From Methylobacterium sp. J-068 (GTDB lineage Bacteria; Pseudomonadota; Alphaproteobacteria; Rhizobiales; Beijerinckiaceae): a stretch of DNA of 64,000 nucleotides. Both the position numbers and the translations under genes were made by a program. A model generated the notes under the pieces. It saw only the letters and a list, made by a program, of their open reading frames with translations, was not told the origin of the DNA and made no database searches. Every line of letters begins with the position of its first letter. The first letter of the stretch is position 1. Positions 56,453 through 64,000 of this stretch are shown in pieces. The stretch is taken from assembly GCF_022829445.1 (NCBI RefSeq), contig NZ_JAKSXY010000102.1, positions 1 through 64,000 of the forward strand, read 5' to 3'.

Positions 56453-57379
56453 GGCGACCACCTCGACATCCCGGTTCAGGCCGCTCTCGACCTTGAACTC
56501 GCGGGTGTAGACCTGCCCGTCGTGGCGGGCGATCAGGACGTAGTCGCCCTCCGCCAGGGTCACCTGCGGAAAAGCGCCGATCGCCTCGCGGATGGTGTCG
56601 CCGCCCGGCGTCAGCACGCTGAAGGCGGTGCCGGCGAAGGCCTCCGCGCCCTCGGCGGCGACCAGCTTCAGGGTCAGGGTGGCGGCGCGGTGGTTGAGGG
56701 TGGCGTCCGTGACCTTGCCGTTCTCCACCTTGAGGTCGGCGCGCTGGATCGCGTTCGAGCCGCCATAGGTCGAGACCACGTGGTAGGTGCCCTCGGGCAG
56801 GCGCAGGAGTTCGCCCGCCTTGACGCCGCTGCGCACGAGGCGCCCCTCCGAATTCGTCCCGATCGGCACGAAGACCGAGAAGGCGAGCTGGTCCGCGCTC
56901 AGCTTCACGTCCCCGATGGCGCCCGAGAGCTTCAGTGCCCCGGCGCTCACCTTGAGCTGCTCGGCGACGGGCTGGCCCGCCATCACGACGCGGCGCGAGG
57001 CGCTGGCGAAGCCGTAGGTCACGGTGGCGACGTAGGCGCCCGGCGCCAGGGTGAAGCTCGGGTCGGCGGCCTCGGAGCGGGCGACGATGCCGGGCTTGGC
57101 CCCGTCCGGCCGGTCCTCGTAGATGCGCCAGGCCAGTCCCGAGCGCAGGGGCCTGTCGCCGCCCGCGAACACGGCCGAGAGGCTCAAGCTCGCGCTCGCC
57201 TCGTTGGGCAGCGGCGGCACCGAGGGGCCCGACATCGACGGGGAGGGGAGGTTGGGCCCGATGCGGCTGTGGAAGGCGTTGCCGTCCTGCGCGCGCGCGG
57301 GCAGCGCGCCGAGCAGCAGGGCACCGTTCAGGAGGAGAACGGCGCCGAGACGGCCCGCTCCGTTCACAATCCGTGCCAT
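56441..57379 (-). CDS. Secreted repeat protein with beta-sandwich domains
   Basis: 312 residues with a Sec signal peptide (about 10-30, cut near ARAQDG). The mature part has three similar strand-rich units with the pattern APGAYVATVTYG, PEGTYHVVSTYGG and AEGDYVLIARHDG, each followed by charged strands, resembling PEGA or Ig-like repeats. Probably periplasmic; partner unknown. The stop lies inside the 18-19-bp repeat. Confidence 0.75.
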   Translation of the reverse strand: MARIVNGAGRLGAVLLLNGALLLGALPARAQDGNAFHSRIGPNLPSPSMSGPSVPPLPNEASASLSLSAVFAGGDRPLRSGLAWRIYEDRPDGAKPGIVARSEAADPSFTLAPGAYVATVTYGFASASRRVVMAGQPVAEQLKVSAGALKLSGAIGDVKLSADQLAFSVFVPIGTNSEGRLVRSGVKAGELLRLPEGTYHVVSTYGGSNAIQRADLKVENGKVTDATLNHRAATLTLKLVAAEGAEAFAGTAFSVLTPGGDTIREAIGAFPQVTLAEGDYVLIARHDGQVYTREFKVESGLNRDVEVVAKAS

Positions 57380-57647
57380 CCGTCACCCTCCCGCCACCCG
57401 TCCGACGTTGCCAATCCGGCGTCGAGGCGCCATGTCTCGCAGCACGATGTCTCGCGGGGCCGTCTCTCGCGAGGCCGCCGCGCCCCGGCACCCGCGCTCT
57501 GGAACGGGACCATGGCGGCGGCATGGCCGAGGCGGCCGCGCCATCCGTCATAGGGCGCCGGCGGTCACGGCGCAGCCCCCCACGGCCTCGCCCGCTCCTC
57601 GATTCCGCGCGATCCCGCCTCCGATGGCTCCCATTCCCGATGGTCCC

Positions 57648-58211
57648 ATGAACGCCACCCTCGACCTGCTGCGCACCCGCCGCTCCGTCCCGCCGATCCG
57701 CATGGAGGGGCCCGGCCCGACCGCGGCCGAACTCGACGCGATCCTGACCATCGCGTCCCGCGTGCCCGACCACGGCAAGCTCGCGCCCTGGCGCTTCCTG
57801 GTGATCGAGGGCGAGGCCCGCACGCGCATCGGCGCGCGCATCGCCGAGGCCTACGCCGCCGACCATCCGGAGGCCGACGCCGCCCGCCTCGAGCTCGAGC
57901 GCAACCGCCTCGCGCTGGCGCCCCTGGTGGTCGCGGTGGTCTCGCGGGCCGGCCCGCACATCAAGATCCCCGAATGGGAGCAGGTGCTCTCGGCGGGCGC
58001 CGTGGCGATGAACCTCGTGGTCGCGGCCAACGCCGCGGGCTTCGCCACCGCCTGGCTCACCGAGTGGTTCGCCTACGACCGCCGCATCCTCGACGCGCTC
58101 GGCCTCGACCCGCGCGAGAAGCTCGCGGGCTTCATCCATGTCGGGCGTCCGCAGGAGGTGCCGTCCGACCGGCCCCGGCCGGACCTCGCCGACATCGTGA
58201 CCCGGCTCTGA
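57648..58211 (+). CDS. Nitroreductase family protein (YdjA-like)
   Basis: A 187-residue flavoprotein. FMN contacts: RTRRSVPPIRM at the N-terminus, RVPDHGKLAPWRF near 37-49, and GFATAWLT at 125-132. Short members of this type act on nitro or quinone substrates. ATG 57648 is used; an in-frame ATG at 57624 adds eight residues. 11 bp upstream of the flavin reductase gene, so they probably form an operon. Confidence 0.9.
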   Translation: MNATLDLLRTRRSVPPIRMEGPGPTAAELDAILTIASRVPDHGKLAPWRFLVIEGEARTRIGARIAEAYAADHPEADAARLELERNRLALAPLVVAVVSRAGPHIKIPEWEQVLSAGAVAMNLVVAANAAGFATAWLTEWFAYDRRILDALGLDPREKLAGFIHVGRPQEVPSDRPRPDLADIVTRL

Positions 58212-58222
58212 GGACGCGCGCC

Positions 58223-58834
58223 ATGCATTACGATGCCGAGACCCGGAATCTCCCCCACAATCCGCTGAAGGCCCTGGTGGCCCCGCGCCCGATCGGCTGG
58301 ATCAGCGCGATGAACCGGGAGGGCGCGGTGAACCTCGCGCCCTATTCCTACTTCAACGCCGTGGCGTCCGGCCCCGACATGGTCATGTTCTCCTCGGCCG
58401 GGCGCAAGGACGCGATGACCTTCGCGGAGGAGGGGGCTGAGTTCGTCTGCAACTTCGCGACCTTCGACCTGCGCGAGGCGGTGAACGCCACCTCGGCGCC
58501 GCTGCCACGGGGCCAGAGCGAGTTCGTCCATGCGGGCCTGACCCCGGCGCCGTCCCGCAAGGTGCGGCCCCCGCGCGTCGCCGAATCGCCGGCCGCCCTC
58601 GAGTGCAAGTGGCTGCAGACCGTGCCGCTGACCCCGCTCGACGGCAGCGACGCCTCGCATTTCCTCGTGATCGGGCAGGTGGTCTCGATCTACATCGACG
58701 ACCGCTTCATCCGGGACGGCCTCGTCGATACCGGCGCCATGCGGCCGATCCTGCGCGGCGGCTATTTCGACTACTTCACCGCCGAGTCCGAGACCCGGTT
58801 CGAGCTGCGCCGCCCGGCGGGCGGGGGCGGCTAG
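58223..58834 (+). CDS. Flavin reductase family protein
   Basis: A 203-residue FMN-binding split-barrel protein (DIM6/NTAB type): LVAPRPIGWISAMNREG, NLAPYSYFNAVASGPDMVMFS. Such proteins reduce flavin for partner enzymes or act as flavoenzymes. GAGGA is 8-9 bases before ATG 58223. Its TAG stop lies in the 4-bp CTAG shared with the convergent EamA gene. Confidence 0.9.
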   Translation: MHYDAETRNLPHNPLKALVAPRPIGWISAMNREGAVNLAPYSYFNAVASGPDMVMFSSAGRKDAMTFAEEGAEFVCNFATFDLREAVNATSAPLPRGQSEFVHAGLTPAPSRKVRPPRVAESPAALECKWLQTVPLTPLDGSDASHFLVIGQVVSIYIDDRFIRDGLVDTGAMRPILRGGYFDYFTAESETRFELRRPAGGGG

Positions 58835-59760
58835 ACGCCCCGCCGCCGCCCGAGGCGCTCGGCGATGGCGATGCCGCCGATGACGAGGGCCAGCGCCAGG
58901 CCGTCGTGCCAGCGGAAGGGCTCGCCGACGAGCAGGATGGCGAGCCCGGCGCCGAAGATCGGCACGAGGTTGACGAAGAGACCCGCCCGGTTCGGGCCGA
59001 TCAGCTCGACGCCGCGCATGAAGGCGAGCTGGGCCACCAGCGAGGGCCCGAGCGCCACGAAGAGCACGATGGCCCAGCCCCTGGGCGTCGGCCAGATCGT
59101 ATGGCCGAGGGCCCATTCGGCGGCGAGCGGCGGCAGCGAGGTGAGGAGGGCCGACAGCGCCACGGCGGTGAAGAAGCTCAGGCCCGAGACCTTGGGCCGG
59201 GCGGCGAGCGCCACGGTGTAGCCGGCATAGAGCAGGCAGGCGACCAGCATCAGCACGTCGCCCCGGTTGAAGGCGAAGGTCGCCAGCACCCGCCAATCCC
59301 CGTGGGTCGCCGCCACCACGGCGCCCGCCAGGGTGACGGCGACGCCGAGGACCTGTGCGCCCGTCACCGCGACCCGGCGGACGACGTAGTTGATCAGGAT
59401 GACGAGGACGGGGATCGAGCCCTGGAACAGGGCGATGTTGATGCCGCTGGTGAACAGGCCGGCGGCGTAGAACAGGCTGGCGTAGACGGTGTAGCCGCAG
59501 GCCCCCATCAGCAGCACGTAGCGCCAGTGGCGCTTCAGCCTGTCCCATTCCGCCACGAGGCCGGCCCGCGCGGGCAGCGCCAGGGCGAGGCAGGCGAAGG
59601 CCCAGCGCAGGCAGGTGAGCACCTGGGGCGAGACCTCTCCCACCGCCCACTTGCTCGCCACCACGTTGCCGCCCCAGAGCAGCATCGTGAACACGAGGAG
59701 CGGATAGGCCGCCGTCGCCGGCTCGGGCGCGCGTCCGATCTGCGTCTCCGGCACGCGCAT
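58831..59760 (-). CDS. EamA/DMT family transporter
   Basis: Inner-membrane drug/metabolite transporter, 309 residues, about ten helices in two repeats of five (first: LLVFTMLLWGGNVVASKWA; second: FNRGDVLMLVACLLYAGYTVAL). The substrate is unknown. GGGAG is 9 bases before ATG 59760. The stop shares CTAG with the flavin reductase gene. Confidence 0.92.
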   Translation of the reverse strand: MRVPETQIGRAPEPATAAYPLLVFTMLLWGGNVVASKWAVGEVSPQVLTCLRWAFACLALALPARAGLVAEWDRLKRHWRYVLLMGACGYTVYASLFYAAGLFTSGINIALFQGSIPVLVILINYVVRRVAVTGAQVLGVAVTLAGAVVAATHGDWRVLATFAFNRGDVLMLVACLLYAGYTVALAARPKVSGLSFFTAVALSALLTSLPPLAAEWALGHTIWPTPRGWAIVLFVALGPSLVAQLAFMRGVELIGPNRAGLFVNLVPIFGAGLAILLVGEPFRWHDGLALALVIGGIAIAERLGRRRGV

Positions 59761-59952
59761 GGGGCGGATCTCCCTCGGGTCGGCGCGCCATTGGCCGGCG
59801 AGCGATGCGGGATATCGCGTGCCGGGACGCGGGAACAGGCCGTCCGGCGCAACACCGCCATCGAAACGCCGCCCTCGAAACACCGGGACAGGCCCGTCGC
59901 CCGGTATCGGTTTTCGGTCCGAGGTCTTATGCCGTTCTCAAGGATCGGCGGC

Positions 59953-60016
59953 GAGACCTGCCGAAGGTGAGACCTGCCGAAGATGAGACCTGCCGAAGGC
60001 GAGACCTGTGCGAAGG
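59953..60016. repeat. 16-bp tandem repeat, four copies
   Basis: GAGACCTGCCGAAGGT, then units ending GAAGAT and GAAGGC and a last slightly altered one (GAGACCTGTGCGAAGG). It lies directly before the adaptor gene and overlaps the alternative ATG at 59983. Confidence 0.9.
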
Positions 60017-60033
60017 AGAGGGCGAGAATTCCG

Positions 60034-61113
60034 GTGACGTGGCGCTCCCTCCTCCTCGCCGGCATCGCGGCGGCCGGCCTGTCCGCTCTGGTCGCGACGG
60101 GGCAGGGCGCACGTCTCCTCGGCGAAGCGCGCGAGCGCCTCGAAGCCCTGCAGGGAAAACCCATTCCCGCCAAGCCCGCGCACCTGCCGGCCCAGCGCAC
60201 CGCCGTGGAGGAGGGCCGCACCGTGGTGCGCCTCTCGGCCGGGGAGCGCGCCCGCATCGCCATCGTCACCGAGGCCCGCCCCTCGGCCGCGCATCGGGAG
60301 GAGTTGCAGGCCTATGGCAGCGTCCTCGATCTCGCCCGGGTCACCGACCTGACGAATTCCTATGCCGGCGCCAGGGCCGCGCTCCAGACCGCCCAGGCCC
60401 GCGCGGAGGTCTCGCGCAGCGCCCTGCAGCGGGCCAGGGCGCTGGGCCCATACGCCACCACCGTGCAGGTCGAGACCGCCGAGGGCACGTTCCAGACCGA
60501 TCAGGCGGCGCTGGCGGCGGCGGAATCGCAGGTGCGCACCCTCTCGGCCACCGCCCAGCAGGAATGGGGCCCGGTGATCGGCCGGGCCATCGTCGAGCGC
60601 GCGCCCGCGGTCACCCGGCTGATCGAGCGCGCGGACTTCCTGGTGCAGGTGACCCTGCCGCCGGGCGAAACCCTGAAGGGTCCGCCGGCGGCGGCCTTCG
60701 CCGAGGTGCCGCCCCAGAGCGCGCGGATCGCCCTGCGCTACGTCTCGCCCGCCACCCGCACGGACCCGCGCATCCAGGGCCTGAGCTTCTTCTACACGGT
60801 CGCGGGCGACAGCGGCTTCCTGCCCGGCATGAGCATGCTGGCCTTCCTCTCGGCCGACCGCAGCGTGACCGGCCTGAGCGTGCCCGAGGCGGCGGTGGTG
60901 CATTGGCAGGGGGCGGCCTGGATCTACCGGGGGGTGGGGCCCGACGCCTTCGCGCGCCACAGGCTGAAGGCCGACCCGCCGATGTCGGCGGATGCCTACG
61001 TGGTGGAGGACCTGCCCGGCGGCACCGAGATCGTGGTCGCGGGCGCGCAGGCGCTCCTCTCCGAGGAGATGAGGAGCCAGTCGCAGGCCTCGGGCGGCGT
61101 CGATGACGATTGA
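60034..61113 (+). CDS. RND efflux periplasmic adaptor
   Basis: Membrane-fusion-type protein of about 359 residues: an N-terminal anchor helix (SLLLAGIAAAGLSALVA), a stretch ending RTAVEEGRTVVRLS, a short alpha-hairpin (about 105-175, ALQTAQARAEVSRSALQRAR), then a beta-barrel part (SARIALRYVSPATRTDPR). The hairpin is shorter than in CusB or AcrA. The start is probably GTG 60034; ATG 59983 would lie within the 16-bp repeat and encode a non-signal-like leader. It overlaps the pump gene by 11 bp. Confidence 0.83.
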   Translation: MTWRSLLLAGIAAAGLSALVATGQGARLLGEARERLEALQGKPIPAKPAHLPAQRTAVEEGRTVVRLSAGERARIAIVTEARPSAAHREELQAYGSVLDLARVTDLTNSYAGARAALQTAQARAEVSRSALQRARALGPYATTVQVETAEGTFQTDQAALAAAESQVRTLSATAQQEWGPVIGRAIVERAPAVTRLIERADFLVQVTLPPGETLKGPPAAAFAEVPPQSARIALRYVSPATRTDPRIQGLSFFYTVAGDSGFLPGMSMLAFLSADRSVTGLSVPEAAVVHWQGAAWIYRGVGPDAFARHRLKADPPMSADAYVVEDLPGGTEIVVAGAQALLSEEMRSQSQASGGVDDD

Positions 61114-64000
61114 GGGCCCCGGCGACGGGACGACGGGACCGCGCGGCCCCCAGGCCGTGCTCGTCGCCTTCGCGGTGCGCTTTCGCGGCATCGTGCTGGC
61201 GCTCGGCTTGGCGCTCGCCGGCTACGGCATCGTGGTGCTGGCGGACGCGCAGTACGACGTCTTCCCGGAATTCGCGCCGCCCGCCGTGGTGATCCAGACC
61301 GAGGCGCCGGGGCTCAACCCGGAACAGGTCGAGATGCTGGTGACGCAGCCCGTGGAGGTCGCCGTCAACGGCCTGCCGGGGGTGGTCTCGCTGCGGTCGA
61401 GCTCGATCCAGGGCCTCTCGGTGATCACCGTGACCTTCGGGGCGGGCAGCGACATCTACCGGGTGCGCCAGCTCGTCACCGAGCGGCTGACGGCGCTCGC
61501 CGGACGCCTGCCCCAGGGCGTGCCGCCCCCCGCGATGACGGCGCTGACCTCCGCCACCAGCACGGTGCTGCTCGTCGGCCTGACGAGCACGACGCGCTCC
61601 GACATGGACCTGCGCACGCTTGCCGACTGGACCGTGCGCCTGCGCCTCCTCGCCGTGCCGGGCATCGCGCAGGTCTCGGTCTATGGCGGCGCGGTGCGCG
61701 CGCTGCAGGTGCAGATCCGCCCGAACGACCTCGTGCGCTTCAACATCGGCGTCAACGACGTGCTCGCGGCCGCGCGCAAGGCCACGGGCGTGCGCGGCGC
61801 CGGCTTCGTCGATACGCCCAACCAGCGCATCGCCCTCCAGACCGACGGGCAGTCGCTCAGCCCCGAGGCCGTCGCCCGCACGCTCCTGATCAACGAGGGC
61901 GGGGCCAGCGTGACCCTGGCGGACGTCGCCGACGTGGTCGCCGCCGGCGAGCCGGCCATCGGCGCCGCCCTGGTGGATGGCCGGCCCGGAATCCTCCTGA
62001 TGGTGGGCGCGCAGTACGGCGCCAACACCCGCGCGGTCACCGCCCGGGTCGAGGCGGCCCTGGAGGATCTGCGCCCGGCCCTGGAGCGCGACGGGGTGCT
62101 GCTCCACGCCGACCTGTTCCGCCCGGCCAACTTCATCGCCATCGCCAACGGCAACGTCCTCCAGGCCCTCGGGCTGGGAGGCGTCCTCGTGGTCGTCGTA
62201 CTGTTCGTCTTCCTGTACGACTGGCGCACGGCCATCATCTCGGCGCTCGCGATCCCGCTCTCGCTGATCGCCGCCGTGGTGGCGCTCCAGGCGCTCGGCG
62301 AGAGCCTCAACACCATGACGCTCGGCGGCCTCGCCATCGCCATCGGCGAGGTGGTGGACGATGCGGTGATCGGCGTCGAGAACGTGGTCCGGCGCCTGCG
62401 CGAGAACCGCCGCCTCGGGGGGCCGCGCCCCGAGGGACGGGTGGTGCGCGACGCGATCCTGGAGGTGCGCGTCGCCGTGGCCTACGCCACCATCGCGGTG
62501 CTGCTGGTGTTCCTGCCGGTGCTCGCCCTCTCGGGCATTGCCGGGCGGCTGTTCGGCCCGTTGAGCCTCGCCTACATCCTCGCGGTGGTGGCCTCGCTCG
62601 CGGTGGCGCTCACCGTGACCCCGGCGCTCGCGACGCTGCTGCTCACGAACCGGCCGGAGGCCGACACGCGCGATCCGCCGGTGATGCGGGCGGCGCGCGG
62701 CCTCTACGCCCGGCTCCTCACCCGGATCGACCGGCGCCCCCGCCCGATCATCGCGCTCGGCCTCCTCCTCACGCTGCTGGGCGCGGGCCTGGTGCCGTTC
62801 TTCGGCTCGACCTTCCTGCCCGACCTGAAGGAGGGGCACCTGATCCTGCACATGGCGGCGGCCCCCGGCACCGCCTTGCGGGAATCGATGCGGCTCGGCG
62901 CCCGCATCTCCGCCGAGCTGAAGGCGATTCCCGGCATCCGGACGGTCGCCTCGCAGATCGGCCGGGCCGAGGCCGGGCAGGACACCGCCGGCACCCACTA
63001 CAGCGAGATCCACATCGACCTCGAAGCCGGCCTCGACGGGGCCGGGCAGGCGGCGGCGGAGGCCCGCATCCGCGCCGTGATGGCGGGCTTTCCCGGCGCC
63101 GCCTTCTCGCTCAAGACCTTCCTCACCGAGCGCATCGAGGAGACCGTCTCGGGCTTCACCGCCCCGGTGGTGATCAACGTGTTCGGCAACGACCTGACCG
63201 CCATCGAGACGGCGGCCCGCGACATCGCCCGCGAACTCACCGAGGTGCGGGGGGCGACGGATGTCCAGCAGAGCTCCCCGGCGGGGCTCCCCCAGGTCAA
63301 TGTCGGCCTGCGCCCGAACGACCTGCGCCACTGGGGCCTCTCGGCCGTCGAGGTGCTCGAGGTGGTGCGCACCGCCTACCAGGGCGACATCGTCGGCCAG
63401 ACCTACGCGGGCAACGCGGTGTTCAACGTCCTGGTCATCCTCGATTCCGCCACGCGCGGGCGGCTCTCGGCCCTGAGCGACCTGCCCCTGCGCGGGTCCG
63501 GCGGCCGGGTCGTGCGCCTCGCCCAGGTGGCGGACATCTACGAGACCTCGGGCCGCTACCAGGTCCAGCACGAGGGCGCGCAGCGGGTCCAGGCGGTCAC
63601 CGCCAACGTGACGGGACGGGACGTGGCGGGCTTCGTCGCCGATGCCAGGCGCAAGATCGCCCGCGAGGTCGCGCTGCCCCCCGGCACCTACGTGAGCTTC
63701 GCCGGCTCGGCCGAGGCGCAGGCGCGGGCCCGGCGCGACCTGCTGGTCTATTCGGGGCTGGCCGGCCTCGGGATCGTGCTGCTGCTCGCCATCGTCACCG
63801 GCAGCGCCCGCAACCTGATGCTGGTGCTGGTGAACCTGCCCTTCGCCTTCGTGGGCGGCGTGCTCGCCGTCTTCGCCACCGGCGCCGTGCTCTCGCTCGG
63901 CTCCATCGTGGGCTTCGTGACCCTGTTCGGGATCTCGTTGCGCAACACCATCATGATGATCGCGCATTACGAGCACCTCGTCGCGGTGGAGGGCCGGCCC
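61103..64000 (+). CDS. HME-RND heavy-metal efflux pump (CusA/CzcA family), 3' end outside the window
   Basis: Inner-membrane proton-driven exporter; 966 codons are seen and full-length members have about 1030-1050. N-terminal helix at about 27-47, large periplasmic loop, helices near 350-500 with the family signature GEVVDDAVIGVENVVRRLREN, and near the end GISLRNTIMMIAHYEHL, characteristic of the HME group. The metal cannot be named. No outer-membrane channel gene lies upstream. It overlaps the adaptor gene, so they are translated together. Confidence 0.93.
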   Translation, partial: MTIEGPGDGTTGPRGPQAVLVAFAVRFRGIVLALGLALAGYGIVVLADAQYDVFPEFAPPAVVIQTEAPGLNPEQVEMLVTQPVEVAVNGLPGVVSLRSSSIQGLSVITVTFGAGSDIYRVRQLVTERLTALAGRLPQGVPPPAMTALTSATSTVLLVGLTSTTRSDMDLRTLADWTVRLRLLAVPGIAQVSVYGGAVRALQVQIRPNDLVRFNIGVNDVLAAARKATGVRGAGFVDTPNQRIALQTDGQSLSPEAVARTLLINEGGASVTLADVADVVAAGEPAIGAALVDGRPGILLMVGAQYGANTRAVTARVEAALEDLRPALERDGVLLHADLFRPANFIAIANGNVLQALGLGGVLVVVVLFVFLYDWRTAIISALAIPLSLIAAVVALQALGESLNTMTLGGLAIAIGEVVDDAVIGVENVVRRLRENRRLGGPRPEGRVVRDAILEVRVAVAYATIAVLLVFLPVLALSGIAGRLFGPLSLAYILAVVASLAVALTVTPALATLLLTNRPEADTRDPPVMRAARGLYARLLTRIDRRPRPIIALGLLLTLLGAGLVPFFGSTFLPDLKEGHLILHMAAAPGTALRESMRLGARISAELKAIPGIRTVASQIGRAEAGQDTAGTHYSEIHIDLEAGLDGAGQAAAEARIRAVMAGFPGAAFSLKTFLTERIEETVSGFTAPVVINVFGNDLTAIETAARDIARELTEVRGATDVQQSSPAGLPQVNVGLRPNDLRHWGLSAVEVLEVVRTAYQGDIVGQTYAGNAVFNVLVILDSATRGRLSALSDLPLRGSGGRVVRLAQVADIYETSGRYQVQHEGAQRVQAVTANVTGRDVAGFVADARRKIAREVALPPGTYVSFAGSAEAQARARRDLLVYSGLAGLGIVLLLAIVTGSARNLMLVLVNLPFAFVGGVLAVFATGAVLSLGSIVGFVTLFGISLRNTIMMIAHYEHLVAVEGRP

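Noticed and set aside
60611..63976. 1121-codon minus-strand frame opposite the RND pump
   Set aside because: His/Asp/Arg-rich antisense artefact; the pump motifs are on the plus strand.

Overview
The window is very GC-rich DNA (strong GC bias at third codon positions, long spurious antisense frames almost everywhere), typical of an alphaproteobacterium. The protein set points to the order Hyphomicrobiales, most probably Methylobacterium/Methylorubrum or a close relative: an OxlT-type oxalate:formate antiporter, several CsbD/YqjD-type stress proteins, a long-form dCTP deaminase, a MaeB-type malic enzyme, an alphaproteobacterial AspS starting MHRYRTHTCG, and the folE/hisI/yidD neighbourhood. 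The genus is an inference from protein resemblance; no rRNA or methanol-oxidation gene is present to prove it. I see no rRNA, tRNA, CRISPR array, insertion sequence or prophage.

Layout. 1-7.6 kb: DNA translocase FtsK (runs off the left edge), NAD synthetase, a PilZ protein, a HIT hydrolase and a CDF cation transporter. 7.6-12 kb: a tight minus-strand operon, RidA > glycerophosphodiesterase > FemAB-like acyltransferase > M20 amidohydrolase > glutathione peroxidase. 12-18.2 kb: arginine metabolism on both strands, argD-argF-hslO rightwards and apaG-argE-GNAT leftwards, with a decayed glyoxalase-fold gene between. 18.3-20 kb: a membrane protein and dCTP deaminase.

20-24.6 kb: a minus-strand stress/envelope island of CsbD and YqjD-like proteins, two very small proteins (33 and 30 codons), a multi-pass membrane protein, a DUF937 protein and an orphan TAXI solute-binding protein. 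24.6-27.5 kb: an unusually long AT-richer spacer leading to an OxlT-like transporter and two tiny membrane proteins, with TGGTATACCA-type palindromes that look like GntR-family operators. 28-32.5 kb: NADPH-linked carbon metabolism (pgl, gnd, malic enzyme).

33.1-34.8 kb: the most intriguing locus, a candidate nuclease toxin with a translationally coupled unknown protein that could be its immunity partner, embedded in housekeeping DNA and locally lower in GC. 35-46 kb: glycosyltransferase, AspS, RNase D, a HypT-like LysR regulator with an Asp/Glu racemase, a secreted 606-residue protein, an A-type Fe-S carrier, a dGTPase-family protein and a double PilZ protein. 46-53.5 kb: PAS protein, rhomboid protease, CBS protein, patatin, HisI, FolE, IscU-like scaffold, YidD and a 2-hydroxycarboxylate transporter. 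53.8-60 kb: ThrS, two secreted proteins, nitroreductase, flavin reductase and an EamA transporter. 60-64 kb: an HME-RND metal efflux adaptor and pump, the pump running off the right edge.

A recurring pattern is a short tandem duplication (12-19 bp, 2-4 copies) at or next to gene boundaries; at least eight are listed. Several sit on the 5' or 3' end of a gene and affect start or stop choice. Most minus-strand operons use 4-bp ATGA/GTGA overlaps, implying translational coupling.
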